Source: Pseudomonadota bacterium
GTDB taxonomy: Bacteria > Pseudomonadota > Alphaproteobacteria > Rhodospirillales > Magnetospirillaceae
Direction of reading: 5' to 3'
Assembly (NCBI GenBank): GCA_021848545.1
Contig: JAJZUL010000010.1
Span: 27,652 to 91,651 of the forward strand
DNA length: 64,000 nt
Positions 8,877 through 18,636 of the stretch are shown one piece after another. Position 1 is the first letter of the stretch. Each line of letters starts with the position of its first letter. A model generated the notes under the pieces. It was not told the origin of the DNA. It did no database searches and saw only the letters and a program-made list of their open reading frames with translations. The position numbers and the translations under genes were made by a program.

Positions 8877-10149
8877 CCCGAAGGCGGCCGAGGAGGCCTA
8901 TGTCTGGGTCTGGCTTCCCGGCGCGACCGATCCGGTGGTGGCCGGGCTGCTGTCGCGCGCGGGCGACGGACGGCTGGTTTTCAATTACGGGCGCAGCTAT
9001 CTCGCGCGCGCCGATGCGATCGCGCTCTATGACCCGGAATTGCCGTTGCGGGAGGGGGTCATCGCGCCCACCGAGCGGATGGCGCTGCCAAGCTGCATCC
9101 GCGACGGATCGCCGGACGCCTGGGGGCGCCGGGTCATCATCAACCGGCTTATGGGCCGCAAGGGGGGCGGGGCCGGCGCTTTCGACCTCGACGAACGGGC
9201 CTATCTGCTGGAATCCGGCTCGGACCGGATCGGCATGCTCGATTTCCAGCGATCGCCGACCGCGTACGTCGCCCGCCAGCGGCAAAGCGCCACCCTCGAA
9301 GAATTGATGGCGTCGGCCGACCGGGTGGAACGGGGCGTGCCGCTGACCCCGGAACTGGACCAGGCGCTTCAGCATGGAACGTCGATCGGCGGCGCCCGCC
9401 CGAAAGCGCTGATCGACGCGGAGGGGCGGAAATTCATCGCCAAATTCTCGGCCGGCACCGATTTGTACAGCGTGGTGAAGGCCGAGTTCGTCGCCATGCG
9501 GCTGGCGCGGCTGGTCGGCATCGACGCCGCGCCGGTGCGGCTGGAGCGGGCGCTGGGCAAGGACGTGCTGCTGGTCGAACGCTTCGACCGCCGCCGCGTC
9601 GCGGCGGGCTGGACGCGGCGGGGGATCGTGTCGGCGCTGACCTTGCTGAACCTTGACGAGACCGAGGCCCGCTATGCCAGCTATGAGGAGTTGGCGACGC
9701 AAATTCGCCACCGCTTCGCCGAGCCCGCCGCGTCCTTGCGCGAATTGTTCAACCGCCTGGTCTTCAACATCCTGTGCGGCAATACCGACGATCACGCCCG
9801 CAACCATGCCGCCTTTTGGGATGGCGGGACGCTCGGCCTGACCCCCGCCTACGACCTCTGCCCCCAAGCCCGGACCGGCGGCGAGGCGTCGCAGGCGATG
9901 GCGATCATCGGCGACAACCGGCTGAGCCGGCTGTCCGTCTGCCTGGAGGCGGCGGCGCACTACCACCTGACCCCGGCCCAGGCCCGCGCCCTGATCGCCC
10001 ATCAGGTCGAAATCATCACGGCGCACTGGCGGCCCGTCTGCGACGAAGCGGGTCTGAGCGAGGTTGATCGCACCCTGCTATGGGGCCGGTCCTTCCTCAA
10101 TCCGTTCGCGTTCGAGGGCTTTCCGTCCGACGCGGGGGCGGTGGGGTAG
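8866..10149 (+). CDS. hipA: HipA-type serine/threonine kinase toxin
   Basis: This 427-residue protein is full length for the HipA family, whose E. coli member phosphorylates glutamyl-tRNA synthetase and induces dormancy. The N-terminal couple_hipA-like region is followed by a glycine-containing loop (TSIGGARPKALI, about residues 168-179), the region that carries the regulatory phosphoserine in E. coli HipA. The catalytic segment GNTDDHARNH lies at residues 305-314, and the metal-binding aspartate sits in YDLCP at D330. All catalytic residues appear intact. It is translationally coupled to hipB. The target may differ from that of E. coli, as with HipT and HipA variants. Confidence 0.93.
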   Translation: MTSDPKAAEEAYVWVWLPGATDPVVAGLLSRAGDGRLVFNYGRSYLARADAIALYDPELPLREGVIAPTERMALPSCIRDGSPDAWGRRVIINRLMGRKGGGAGAFDLDERAYLLESGSDRIGMLDFQRSPTAYVARQRQSATLEELMASADRVERGVPLTPELDQALQHGTSIGGARPKALIDAEGRKFIAKFSAGTDLYSVVKAEFVAMRLARLVGIDAAPVRLERALGKDVLLVERFDRRRVAAGWTRRGIVSALTLLNLDETEARYASYEELATQIRHRFAEPAASLRELFNRLVFNILCGNTDDHARNHAAFWDGGTLGLTPAYDLCPQARTGGEASQAMAIIGDNRLSRLSVCLEAAAHYHLTPAQARALIAHQVEIITAHWRPVCDEAGLSEVDRTLLWGRSFLNPFAFEGFPSDAGAVG

Positions 10150-10209
10150 GGGGGAGCCCTTATTGTCGTCGGGTGCGACCTTGCGGCCGCGGACGCTGTA
10201 GTTTATCTT

Positions 10210-10221
10210 GTTACATGTAAC
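10210..10221 (+). promoter_or_regulatory. 12 bp palindrome at the start of the MazEF-like operon
   Basis: The perfect palindrome GTTACATGTAAC sits immediately before the ribosome site GGAGGG (10222-10227) of the antitoxin gene and within an AT-richer stretch. Type II toxin-antitoxin operons are commonly repressed by their antitoxin at such a site. Confidence 0.5.
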
Positions 10222-10234
10222 GGAGGGCGCCACC

Positions 10235-10456
10235 ATGGCATCGAGTTCGGCGAAGCGCGTCAATCAGCATCGGGACGGATTGCGGGCCGCCGGATTGCGG
10301 CCCTTGCAGATATGGGTTCCGGATACCCGCCGTCCCGGCTTCGCCGAAGAGTGCCGGCGGCAATCGGCGTTGGCGGCCGAGGCCGACGCCAAAGAGTCCG
10401 ATTTGGCCCCCTTGATGGACGAAATCCTGACGGATGTTGACGGCTGGACGGCATGA
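10235..10456 (+). CDS. MazE-like antitoxin (antitoxin MazE family / DUF3018)
   Basis: This 73-residue protein begins MASSSAKRVNQHRDGLRAAG and continues with LRPLQIWVPDTRRPGFA, the signature of the DUF3018 antitoxin MazE family. The acidic C-terminus (LMDEILTDVDGW) is the part that would occupy the toxin surface. The ATG at 10235 is preceded by GGAGGG with 7-base spacing; a longer frame upstream lacks a better start. Its stop overlaps the toxin ATG by 4 bases (ATGA). Pairing with a PemK/MazF toxin supports the call. Confidence 0.85.
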   Translation: MASSSAKRVNQHRDGLRAAGLRPLQIWVPDTRRPGFAEECRRQSALAAEADAKESDLAPLMDEILTDVDGWTA

Positions 10457-10776
10457 GACGCGGGGATTTGGTGACGGTCGCCGTCCAAGGCGATTTCGGC
10501 AAGCCCCGCCCCGCCCTGGTGATCCAATCCGACCAGTTCGACGCCCACGCCACCGTGACCGTTCTGCTGGTGTCCAGCCTGATGGTCGATGCGCCGCTGT
10601 TCCGCCTGACCGTGGAACCGACGCCGGAAAACGGCTTACGCGCCCCTTCGCAAATCATGGTGGACAAGGCCATGAGCGTGAAGCGCGACAAGCTGGGTGA
10701 AGCCTTCGGCCGGTTGGACGACGTGACCATGGTGGCGGTCAACCGCTCGCTGGCGCTGTTCCTGGGGTTCGCGTAG
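10453..10776 (+). CDS. PemK/MazF family mRNA interferase toxin
   Basis: This 107-residue protein is a MazF-fold endoribonuclease toxin. The opening RRGDLVTVAVQGDFGKPRPALVIQS is the diagnostic strand-loop of the family, with the conserved G-x-x-x-P-R-P-A segment, and the IMVDKAMSVKRDKLGEAFGRL segment closes the active-site groove. Its length is standard. It is translationally coupled to the MazE-like antitoxin. Sequence specificity of RNA cleavage cannot be told from the sequence. Confidence 0.92.
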   Translation: MRRGDLVTVAVQGDFGKPRPALVIQSDQFDAHATVTVLLVSSLMVDAPLFRLTVEPTPENGLRAPSQIMVDKAMSVKRDKLGEAFGRLDDVTMVAVNRSLALFLGFA

Positions 10777-10808
10777 CGGCCGGGATATTGGCGGGAAAGG
10801 ACACGGTA

Positions 10809-11096
10809 ATGGGCGACGCAGCCGAACGCATCATGCAGGGCCTCAACGAGGCCCTGGTCCACGCGCGGGGCGAGGACGTGGCGGGCTTGGTGGTACACAT
10901 CCCCGCCGCCGTCGATGTCGCCGCCATCCGCCGCCGCACCGGCCTGTCCCAGGCCGCCTTCTCGCGCCGTATCGGCGTATCCCCCGCCACGCTGCGCAAT
11001 TGGGAGCGGGGCCGCCGGGCGCCGGAGGGACCGGCGCGGGTGCTGCTGGCGATGCTGGAACGGAATCCCAAGATGGTGGAGGAGACACTGGGGTAG
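10809..11096 (+). CDS. NadS-like XRE family regulator/antitoxin, orphan
   Basis: This 95-residue protein has an N-terminal helix, then a helix-turn-helix (LSQAAFSRRIGVSPATLRNW, about residues 50-69) followed by ERGRRAPEGPARVLL, the signature of the NadS/HigA-like regulators that usually follow a RelE-type toxin. No such toxin lies upstream; the neighbour is mazF. The ATG at 10809 is preferred over a TTG at 10788 because GGGAAAGG lies just upstream. It may be the surviving half of a toxin-antitoxin pair or an independent regulator of the island. Confidence 0.8.
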   Translation: MGDAAERIMQGLNEALVHARGEDVAGLVVHIPAAVDVAAIRRRTGLSQAAFSRRIGVSPATLRNWERGRRAPEGPARVLLAMLERNPKMVEETLG

Positions 11097-11137
11097 GACG
11101 GGGGCGGAAGTTGCTGCACTGGCTTCGCCGGTTGGAA

Positions 11138-11260
11138 CTTCACCCGCGCCGGCGGCAACCACCGAACCTCATGGCCCCGCGCCGCAATTTGCCGGGCCCA
11201 ATAATGCGACGACCCACACGCCTCCAGCCCGACCAGGCACGGCGCGATCTTGCCGACCCA
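11138..11260 (-). pseudogene. Remnant of an IS110/IS1111-type transposase
   Basis: Read on the minus strand, this stretch encodes LVGLEACGSSHYWARQIA, then ARGHEVRWLPPARVK, a clear match to the N-terminal RuvC-like domain of IS110-family (DEDD) transposases. A stop codon lies directly upstream (complement of 11261-11263), and the similarity fades after the VK. Only about 40 residues of a protein of about 340-400 remain, and no catalytic set or end repeats are seen. The rest of the gap up to hsdM shows no gene. It marks past mobile-element activity within the island. Confidence 0.75.
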
Positions 11261-11428
11261 TCACCGTCATTCGAAATGTTTACCCGGAACATCGGGGGCT
11301 TCAGGCATCCGCCCTGCAACCGCGCTTGAAAGTCATATGGTTTTCTGACGACGACTTGCGTGTAATGGTAGCTGGCCTTAACGTCCGTCCCACCCGCAAT
11401 TACGCGATGTAACGAGGCCGCGATCACC

Positions 11429-13168
11429 ATGAATCAGCAAACCCTGTCGGCGTTCATCTGGTCTGTCGCCGACCTGCTTCGCGGTGATTACAAGCAGTCC
11501 GAATACGGGCGCGTCATTCTGCCCTTCACCGTTCTGCGCCGTCTGGATTGCGTCCTTGAGGCGACCAAACCCGCCGTCCTGGCCGAGTATCAGGCCAAGC
11601 AGGCCCAGGGCATCACCCCCGATCCCTTCGTGCTGCGGGTGGCTGGCCAAAGCTTCTTCAACGTCTCGCCGCTCGACATGAAGAAGCTGATGGGCGACCA
11701 GGACCACATCAGCCAGAACCTCTACAGCTATATCAATGGCTTCTCCCCCGCCGTGCGCGACGTGTTCGAGCGGTTCGAGTTCCACACCCAGATCGAGCGC
11801 CTGGCCAAGGCCGGCTTGCTGTATCAGGTGACCGAGCGCTTCACCCAGGTTGACCTGCACCCCGATCAGGTCAGCAACCACCAGATGGGTCTGGTCTTCG
11901 AGGAACTGATCCGCAAGTTCGCCGAACTGTCCAACGAGACCGCCGGTGAGCATTTCACCCCCCGCGAAGTCATCCGCCTGATGGTCAACCTGATCTTCAT
12001 CGAGGATGACGACGTGCTGTCCAAGCCGGGCGTGGTGCGGACCATCTATGACCCCACGGCGGGAACCGGCGGCATGTTGTCCATCGCCGGCGAATATCTG
12101 GAGGAACACAACCCCAAGGCACGCCTGACCGTGTTCGGCCAGGAACTGAACCCCGAATCCTACGCCATCTGCAAAGCGGACATGCTGATCAAGGGTCAGG
12201 ACGTGTCCAAGATCGTCTTCGGCAACACCCTGTCCGAGGACGGCCATCCCGCCACCACCTTCGACTACATGCTGTCCAACCCGCCCTTCGGCGTCGAATG
12301 GAAGAAGGTGGAAAAGGAGGTCCGCAAAGAACACGAAACCCTGGGCTATAACGGGCGCTTCGGCCCCGGCCTGCCGCGTGTATCCGATGGCTCCATGCTG
12401 TTCCTGCTGCATCTGATCGCCAAGATGCGGCCCGTCGCTGAAGGTGGCTCGCGTTTCGGCATCGTGTTGAACGGCTCGCCTTTGTTCACCGGCGGGGCGG
12501 AAAGCGGCGAAAGTGAAATCCGCCGCTACGTGCTGGAAAACGACCTGCTGGAAGCCATCATCGGCTTGCCCACCGACATGTTCTACAACACCGGCATCAG
12601 CACCTATGTCTGGATCGTCAGCAACCGCAAGCCAGCCCACCGCAAGGGGCAGGTTCAACTGATCGACGCGTCCGGCATGTGGCAGAAGATGCGCAAATCC
12701 CTGGGGTCCAAGCGCAAGGAACTGTCCGACGACCATATCGCCGAGATCACCCGCCTGTTCGGCGGGTTCAAGGCGGCCGAGGCGGACGGCAAGCCCATCA
12801 GCCGCATCTTCAAGAATGCCGATTTCGGCTACCGCACCATCACGGTGGAACGCCCGCTGATGGCGGATGGCAAGCCGGTGCTGGGCCAGAAGGGTAAGGC
12901 CAAGGGCAAGAAGGTGCCCGATCCCAAGCTGCGCGATACCGAAAACGTGCCGCTGGATCAGGACGTCGAGGCGTACTTCAAACGCGAGGTGGCTCCCCAT
13001 GTGCCCGACGCCTGGATCGACCCCGACAAGACCAAGATCGGCTATGAAATCCCCTTCAACCGGCACTTCTACGTGTTCCAGCCGCCGCGCCCGCTGGATG
13101 TCATCGACGCCGATTTGAAGCAGGTGGTGGGCCGCATCCAGGCCATGCTGGGGGAAATCGCCGGATGA
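11429..13168 (+). CDS. hsdM: Type I restriction-modification system methyltransferase subunit HsdM
   Basis: This 579-residue N6-adenine methyltransferase forms the M2S methylase and the R2M2S nuclease. The N-terminal HsdM helical domain ([19 protein letters not shown]) is followed by SAM-binding motif I, DPTAGTGG (from about residue 208), and catalytic motif IV, NPPFG (residues 284-288). The length and the [11 protein letters not shown] ending are standard for the type I family with a large-intervals M subunit. It is the first gene of hsdM-rhuM-hsdS-hsdR and overlaps rhuM by 4 bases. Confidence 0.97.
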   Translation: MNQQTLSAFIWSVADLLRGDYKQSEYGRVILPFTVLRRLDCVLEATKPAVLAEYQAKQAQGITPDPFVLRVAGQSFFNVSPLDMKKLMGDQDHISQNLYSYINGFSPAVRDVFERFEFHTQIERLAKAGLLYQVTERFTQVDLHPDQVSNHQMGLVFEELIRKFAELSNETAGEHFTPREVIRLMVNLIFIEDDDVLSKPGVVRTIYDPTAGTGGMLSIAGEYLEEHNPKARLTVFGQELNPESYAICKADMLIKGQDVSKIVFGNTLSEDGHPATTFDYMLSNPPFGVEWKKVEKEVRKEHETLGYNGRFGPGLPRVSDGSMLFLLHLIAKMRPVAEGGSRFGIVLNGSPLFTGGAESGESEIRRYVLENDLLEAIIGLPTDMFYNTGISTYVWIVSNRKPAHRKGQVQLIDASGMWQKMRKSLGSKRKELSDDHIAEITRLFGGFKAAEADGKPISRIFKNADFGYRTITVERPLMADGKPVLGQKGKAKGKKVPDPKLRDTENVPLDQDVEAYFKREVAPHVPDAWIDPDKTKIGYEIPFNRHFYVFQPPRPLDVIDADLKQVVGRIQAMLGEIAG

Positions 13169-14076
13169 GCGACGCGGTGATCCTCTACAACACCGAGGAC
13201 GGCGGCACCCAACTGCGCCTGAAAATCCAGGATGGCACCGTCTGGCTGACCCAGGCCGAGATGGCCGATCTGTTTCAGACCACCAAGCAGAATGTCAGCC
13301 TGCACCTGAAAACCATTTTCCGCGATGCCGAACTGGCCGAGGCTTCAGTCGTCAAGGATTACTTGACAGCTGCCGCCGATGGAAAGTCTTACCAGACCAA
13401 GCATTATCGGCTGGAGGCCATCCTGGCGGTGGGCTACCGCGTCCGCAGCCCGCGCGGCAGCCAGTTCCGCCGCTGGGCGACCACGGTGTTGCAGGACTAC
13501 CTGATCAAGGGCTTCGCCATCGACGATGCCCGGCTCAAGGAACCCGCCGCCGGTCTGGATTATTTCGATGACCTGCTGGAACGCATCCGCGCAATCCGGG
13601 CGTCGGAAAAGCGGTTCTATCAGAAGGTGCGTGACCTGTTCGCCACCGCCGTGGATTACGACAAGACGGCCGAGACCGCCCGGCGCTTCTTCCAGACCAT
13701 CCAGAACAAGATGCTGTGGGCGGTCACCGGCCACACCGCCGCCGAACTGATCCTGGACCGCGCCGACCCCGCCAAGCCCAACATGGGCCTGAACGCATGG
13801 TCGGGCACCAAGGTGCGCAAGATCGACGTCGCCACCGCCAAGAATTATTTGGCCGATGCCGAGATGCGCGACCTCGACCGCCTCGTCTCCGCCTTCCTGG
13901 ACCTGGCCGAGGACCGCGCCGAACGCCGCCAGCAAACCACCATGGCCGACTGGATCAGCTTTGCCGACCAGTACCTGAAACTGGCCGAACGGGCGGTGCT
14001 GACCCATGCTGGCAGCGTCAGCCATGACAACATGCTGAAGGTCAGTCGGCGAATGGACGAAAGCTGTGGGTCGTGA
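13165..14076 (+). CDS. rhuM: RhuM family protein, C-terminus altered
   Basis: This 303-residue protein matches the RhuM family (named from Salmonella pathogenicity island 3), with [21 protein letters not shown], the conserved [15 protein letters not shown] segment, and [17 protein letters not shown]. The N-terminus resembles a winged-helix/DNA-binding unit. RhuM genes are frequently embedded in type I restriction operons, as here between hsdM and hsdS, but the role is not established. Typical members run about 20-40 residues longer and continue from [11 protein letters not shown] with a conserved tail; here the sequence diverges to [10 protein letters not shown] and stops, followed by 76 bases before hsdS. 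A recombination junction or small deletion at about 14040 is likely. Confidence 0.88.
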   Translation: MSDAVILYNTEDGGTQLRLKIQDGTVWLTQAEMADLFQTTKQNVSLHLKTIFRDAELAEASVVKDYLTAAADGKSYQTKHYRLEAILAVGYRVRSPRGSQFRRWATTVLQDYLIKGFAIDDARLKEPAAGLDYFDDLLERIRAIRASEKRFYQKVRDLFATAVDYDKTAETARRFFQTIQNKMLWAVTGHTAAELILDRADPAKPNMGLNAWSGTKVRKIDVATAKNYLADAEMRDLDRLVSAFLDLAEDRAERRQQTTMADWISFADQYLKLAERAVLTHAGSVSHDNMLKVSRRMDESCGS

Positions 14077-14152
14077 AAGACACCAAGCAGACCTATGGTG
14101 AACGCCAGGATGAGCAGATCGAAGCCATCCCCCAGACCCAGGGGGGCGAGGA

Positions 14153-15496
14153 ATGACCTTTCCCCGCTACCCGGATTACAAGGACAGCGGAATCGACTGG
14201 CTGGGCGAGGTGCCCGCGCATTGGAATGCCGTTCCCCTATGGACCATGTTCCGCAGGACCAAGCGCACGGGGTTTCCAGAAGCAGAATTGCTGTCGGTCT
14301 ATCGGGATTATGGTGTGGTTCCCAAAGCCAGTCGGGACGACAATTTCAATAATGCGTCGGAAGACCTGACAGCATATCAGTTGGTTGAGCCTGGGTGTTT
14401 GGCCATCAACAAGATGAAAGCGTGGCAGGGATCTGTCGGGATTTCGAGGTATCGCGGCATCGTGAGTCCAGCTTACTTCATCTATGAGCCGCTTCATGAC
14501 AATTCGTCCGAATATCTGCATTACCTACTCCGATCCTCGGAATATGCGGCGGCCTATATGATGGTCTCCAAGGGAATCCGCGTGAACCAGTGGGACTTGG
14601 ACCCGCAGTACCATTCTCGCTTGCCGGTCCTGCTGCCTCCGCCTTCCGAACAATCCGCCATCGCCGCCTTCCTCGACCGCGAGACGGGCAAGATTGATGC
14701 CCTGGTGGCCGAGCAGGAAAAGTTGATCGCGCTGCTGAAGGAAAAGCGCCAGGCCGTCATCTCCCACGCCGTCACCAAGGGGCTTGATCCGTCCGCCCCC
14801 ATGAAGGACAGCGGCATCGAATGGCTGGGCGAGGTGCCCGCGCATTGGGACGCGGTTAGAATCAAGTATCACACCCTGTCGATTGAGCAGGGTTGGAGTC
14901 CCCAATGTGAAGGCTTCCCCGTGGAAACGGCAGAGGAATGGGGCGTTCTGAAGGTCGGCTGTGTTAATGGCGGGGTATTCAAACCGTCAGAGAACAAGAG
15001 GCTACCCGAGGAATTGGAGCCAATTCCATCACTGGGTATTGCGGCAGGTGATCTTTTGATTTCGCGGGCCAACACCAAGGAATTGGTTGGCGGTGCCGCT
15101 GTCGCTCACGCCGATTACCCTCGATTGATGCTGTCTGACAAACTCTACCGCCTGCGCCTGGATGAAACCGCGTCTCTACCGGATTTCGTTGCCTTCTTTC
15201 TCGGTACCGGCTTGGCGCGGGGACAGATTGAGCTGGCTGCCACGGGCGCCAGCAGTTCGATGCAGAATATTGGCCAAGGGACGATCTTGGGAATGGCGGC
15301 TCCCCTTCCCCCCGTTCCAGAACAATCCGTCATCGTCGCCTTTCTCAACGACCAAACCGCCAAGTTCGACGCCCTCACCGCCGAAGCCCAACGCGCCATC
15401 GAGCTGCTGAAAGAACACCGTTCCGCCCTGATTTCCGCCGCAATCACCGGCAAGATCGACGTGCGCGGCCTTGTTTCGTCCCAGGAGGCCGCATGA
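14153..15496 (+). CDS. hsdS: Type I restriction-modification specificity subunit HsdS
   Basis: This 447-residue protein has two target-recognition domains, each introduced by a near-identical segment: KDSGIDWLGEVPAHW at about residues 10-24 and KDSGIEWLGEVPAHW at about 222-236. Each half ends in a conserved spacer helix (EQSAIAAFLDRETGKIDAL and EQSVIVAFLNDQTAKFDAL). This duplicated layout sets a bipartite DNA target. The recognition domains themselves are less GC-rich than the flanks (for example 14280-14560 and 14880-15130), the usual sign that they are exchanged between strains. Its stop overlaps the hsdR start by 4 bases. Confidence 0.95.
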   Translation: MTFPRYPDYKDSGIDWLGEVPAHWNAVPLWTMFRRTKRTGFPEAELLSVYRDYGVVPKASRDDNFNNASEDLTAYQLVEPGCLAINKMKAWQGSVGISRYRGIVSPAYFIYEPLHDNSSEYLHYLLRSSEYAAAYMMVSKGIRVNQWDLDPQYHSRLPVLLPPPSEQSAIAAFLDRETGKIDALVAEQEKLIALLKEKRQAVISHAVTKGLDPSAPMKDSGIEWLGEVPAHWDAVRIKYHTLSIEQGWSPQCEGFPVETAEEWGVLKVGCVNGGVFKPSENKRLPEELEPIPSLGIAAGDLLISRANTKELVGGAAVAHADYPRLMLSDKLYRLRLDETASLPDFVAFFLGTGLARGQIELAATGASSSMQNIGQGTILGMAAPLPPVPEQSVIVAFLNDQTAKFDALTAEAQRAIELLKEHRSALISAAITGKIDVRGLVSSQEAA

Positions 15497-18400
15497 GCGC
15501 CCTGCATAAGGAAATCGCGTTCGAGAACGACATCTGCGCTGGTTTGGCCGCGCAGGGCTGGTTGTACGATCCCGCCGACGCGGGCGCCTATGACCGTGCC
15601 CGCGCCCTGTTTCCGGCCGACGTGCTGGCCTGGGTGAAACAGACCCAGCCCAAGGCGTGGGAGTCCTTGAGCAAAAGCCACGGCGCGGCGGCGGAAGCCA
15701 CTTTGCTGGACCGCATCCGCAAGCAGTTGGATGACCGCGGCACCTTGGACGTGATCCGTTTCGGGGTCGAGTTGTTGGGCCTGCGCCAGCCCCTGGCCCT
15801 GGCCCAGTTCAAGCCCGCCCTGGGCCTGAACCCCGAATTGCAGGCCAAGTACGCCGCCAACCGGTTACGGGTGGTGCGGCAAGTGCGTTACTCGCTCCAC
15901 AACGAGAATTGCATCGATCTGGTGCTGTTCCTGAACGGCCTTCCGGTGGCGACGGTGGAGCTGAAAAGCGACTTCACCCAACGCGTGGACGACGCCGTCG
16001 ATCAGTACCGTTTCGACCGCAACCCCAGGCCCAAGGGCCAGGGATCGGCCGAGGTGTTGCTGGATTTTCCGCGCGGCGCCCTGGTGCATTTCGCCGTCAG
16101 CAACGCGTTGGTCAGGATGACCACCAAGCTGGAAGGCCCCGACACAACTTTCCTGCCCTTCGACCAGGGCGATGACGGCGCGGCGGGCAATCCGCCCAAT
16201 CCTTTGGGCCACGCCACCGCGTACTTATGGGAACAGGTGTGGGCGCCCGAATCCTGGCTGGAAATCCTGGGCCGTTATGTGGTGGCGGTGCGCGATTCCA
16301 AGAAGCAGATCACCAAGATCGTCTTCCCCCGCTATCACCAGTTGGATGCCACCCGCGCCTTGGTGGCCGCGGTGCTGGCCGAAGGGCCGGGGCAAAAATA
16401 CCTGATCCAGCATTCGGCGGGGTCGGGCAAGACCAACTCCATCGCCTGGACCGCCCATTTCCTGGCCGATCTGCACGATGCCGCCCAGGCCAAGCTGTTC
16501 GATTCGGTGCTGGTGGTCAGTGACCGCACCGTGTTGGACGACCAGTTGCAGGACGCCATCTTCTCGTTCCAGCGCACCAAGGGCGTGGTCGCCACCATCA
16601 CCAGCGAGAAGGGAAGCAAAAGCGGCCAACTGGCCGAGGCCCTGGCCGACGGCAAGAAGATCGTGGTGTGCACCATCCAGACCTTTCCCTTCGCCCTGGC
16701 CGAGGTGCAGGAACTGGCCGCCACCCAAGGCAAACGCTTCGCCGTCATCGCCGACGAGGCCCATTCCTCGCAGACCGGCACCGCCGCTGCGACGCTCAAG
16801 CAAGTGCTGTCGGTCGAGGAATTGAAGGAGCTGGAGGACGGCGGCGAAATCAGCGCCGAGGATGTGCTGGCGGCGCAGATGGCCGCGCGGGCCAACCAGG
16901 CCGGAATCACCTATGTGGCTTTCACCGCCACCCCCAAGGCCAAAACCATGGAGCTGTTCGGACGCCGCCCCGATCCGACCCAGCCCGCCGGGCCGAACAA
17001 CCTGCCCGTGCCCTTCCACGTCTATTCCATGCGCCAAGCCATCGAGGAGGGCTTCATCCTGGATGTGCTGAAGAATTACACCTCCTACAAGCTGGCCTTC
17101 AAACTGGCCAGCGGCGGCCAGGAATGGGACGAAACCCAGGTGGACAAGGCCGAGGCGCTGAAGGGCATCATGCGCTGGGTGCGGCTGCATCCCTACAACA
17201 TCAGCCAGAAGGTCAAGGTGGTGGTGGAACATTTCCGCGCCACCGTCGCCCCGCTGCTGGACGGTCGCGCCAAGGCCATGGTGGTGACCGCCAGCCGTCA
17301 GGAAGTGGTGCGCTGGCAACTGGCCATCAACAAATATATCAAGGAACAGGGCTATAAGATCGGCACCCTGGTCGCCTTCTCGGGCGAGGTGCGGGACGCG
17401 GAATTGGGGCCGGACGGCTTTACCGAAAACAGCAAGGCGCTGAACCCCACCCTGGCCGGACGCGACATGCGCAAGGCGTTCGATACCGACGAATTCCAGA
17501 TCCTGCTGGTGGCCAACAAGTTCCAGACCGGATTCGACCAGCCGCTGTTGTGCGGCATGTATGTGGACAAGAAGCTGGCCGGTATCCAGGCGGTGCAGAC
17601 CCTGTCGCGTCTGAACCGCGCCCATCCCGGCAAGGACACCACCTATATCCTGGACTTCGTCAACGAGCCCCGGGACGTGCTGGCCGCCTTCAAGACCTAT
17701 TACGAGACGGCGGAACTGGAAGGCGTCACCGACCCCAATCTGGTCTATGACCTTCGCGCCAAGCTGGACGCCCAGGGCCATTACGACGATGCCGAGGTCG
17801 AGCGGGTGGTGGCGGTCGAGATGGACCCCAAGGCGTCCCAGGCCCAGCTGGGCGCCGCCATCGCCCCCGTCGCCGACCGCCTGCTGAAACGCTACAAGGC
17901 CCTGCAAGCCGCCATCGAAGCGGCCAGGGCGGCGGGGGACGCAAAGGCCGAGACGGATTCCAAGGACGAAATGGCCGCCCTGGTCCTGTTCAAGCGTGAC
18001 CTGGGCGTGTTCCTGCGGGTCTATTCCTTCCTGGCGCAGATTTTCGACTATGGCAACACCGACATCGAAAAGCGCTTCCTCTTCTTCCGCCGTCTGCTGC
18101 CCCTGCTGGATTTCGGGCGCGAACGCGAAGGCGTGGATTTGTCGGGTATCCGGCTGACCCATCACACTCTGCGCAATGAAGGCAAGCGCGACCTGTCGCT
18201 GAACCAGGGCGAGGGCAAGACGTTGCAGCCCTTGTCCGAACCCGGCACCGGCGCGGTGCGGGACAAGCAAAAGGCCCTGCTGGCCGAGATCATCGAGAAG
18301 GTCAACGACCTGTTCGAGGGCGACCTGACCGACGACGACAAGCTGATCTATGTGAACAACGTGCTGATGGGCAAGTTGATGGAATCCGAGGTGCTGGCCG

Positions 18401-18630
18401 AACAGGCCGCCAATAACACCAAGGAACAGTTCGCCGCCTCGCCCGATCTGGCCAAGGAACTGATGAACGCCATCATGGATGCTCTGGCCGCCCACACCAG
18501 CATGAGCAAGCAGGCTCTGGAATCCGAGAAGGTCCAGCACGGGCTGAAGGACATCCTGATCGAGCAGGCCGGTCTCTACGAAGCCTTGCGGGCGCGTGGT
18601 GGTGTGGGTGGAGAGGGGGCGACCCTGTAA
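15493..18630 (+). CDS. hsdR: Type I restriction endonuclease subunit HsdR
   Basis: This 1045-residue motor and nuclease subunit carries an N-terminal PD-(D/E)xK nuclease with D142, E156 and K158 (CIDLV then VELKSD), Walker A SAGSGKT (residues 308-314), DEAH box DEAH (421-424), FTATPK and a second RecA-like domain (NKFQTGFDQP, then QTLSRLNRAHPGKD). The C-terminal helical domain that docks on HsdM is present. Every catalytic motif is intact, so the system looks functional. The ATG overlaps the end of hsdS. A 10 bp hairpin follows the gene. Confidence 0.97.
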   Translation: MSALHKEIAFENDICAGLAAQGWLYDPADAGAYDRARALFPADVLAWVKQTQPKAWESLSKSHGAAAEATLLDRIRKQLDDRGTLDVIRFGVELLGLRQPLALAQFKPALGLNPELQAKYAANRLRVVRQVRYSLHNENCIDLVLFLNGLPVATVELKSDFTQRVDDAVDQYRFDRNPRPKGQGSAEVLLDFPRGALVHFAVSNALVRMTTKLEGPDTTFLPFDQGDDGAAGNPPNPLGHATAYLWEQVWAPESWLEILGRYVVAVRDSKKQITKIVFPRYHQLDATRALVAAVLAEGPGQKYLIQHSAGSGKTNSIAWTAHFLADLHDAAQAKLFDSVLVVSDRTVLDDQLQDAIFSFQRTKGVVATITSEKGSKSGQLAEALADGKKIVVCTIQTFPFALAEVQELAATQGKRFAVIADEAHSSQTGTAAATLKQVLSVEELKELEDGGEISAEDVLAAQMAARANQAGITYVAFTATPKAKTMELFGRRPDPTQPAGPNNLPVPFHVYSMRQAIEEGFILDVLKNYTSYKLAFKLASGGQEWDETQVDKAEALKGIMRWVRLHPYNISQKVKVVVEHFRATVAPLLDGRAKAMVVTASRQEVVRWQLAINKYIKEQGYKIGTLVAFSGEVRDAELGPDGFTENSKALNPTLAGRDMRKAFDTDEFQILLVANKFQTGFDQPLLCGMYVDKKLAGIQAVQTLSRLNRAHPGKDTTYILDFVNEPRDVLAAFKTYYETAELEGVTDPNLVYDLRAKLDAQGHYDDAEVERVVAVEMDPKASQAQLGAAIAPVADRLLKRYKALQAAIEAARAAGDAKAETDSKDEMAALVLFKRDLGVFLRVYSFLAQIFDYGNTDIEKRFLFFRRLLPLLDFGREREGVDLSGIRLTHHTLRNEGKRDLSLNQGEGKTLQPLSEPGTGAVRDKQKALLAEIIEKVNDLFEGDLTDDDKLIYVNNVLMGKLMESEVLAEQAANNTKEQFAASPDLAKELMNAIMDALAAHTSMSKQALESEKVQHGLKDILIEQAGLYEALRARGGVGGEGATL

Positions 18631-18636
18631 TGCCAA

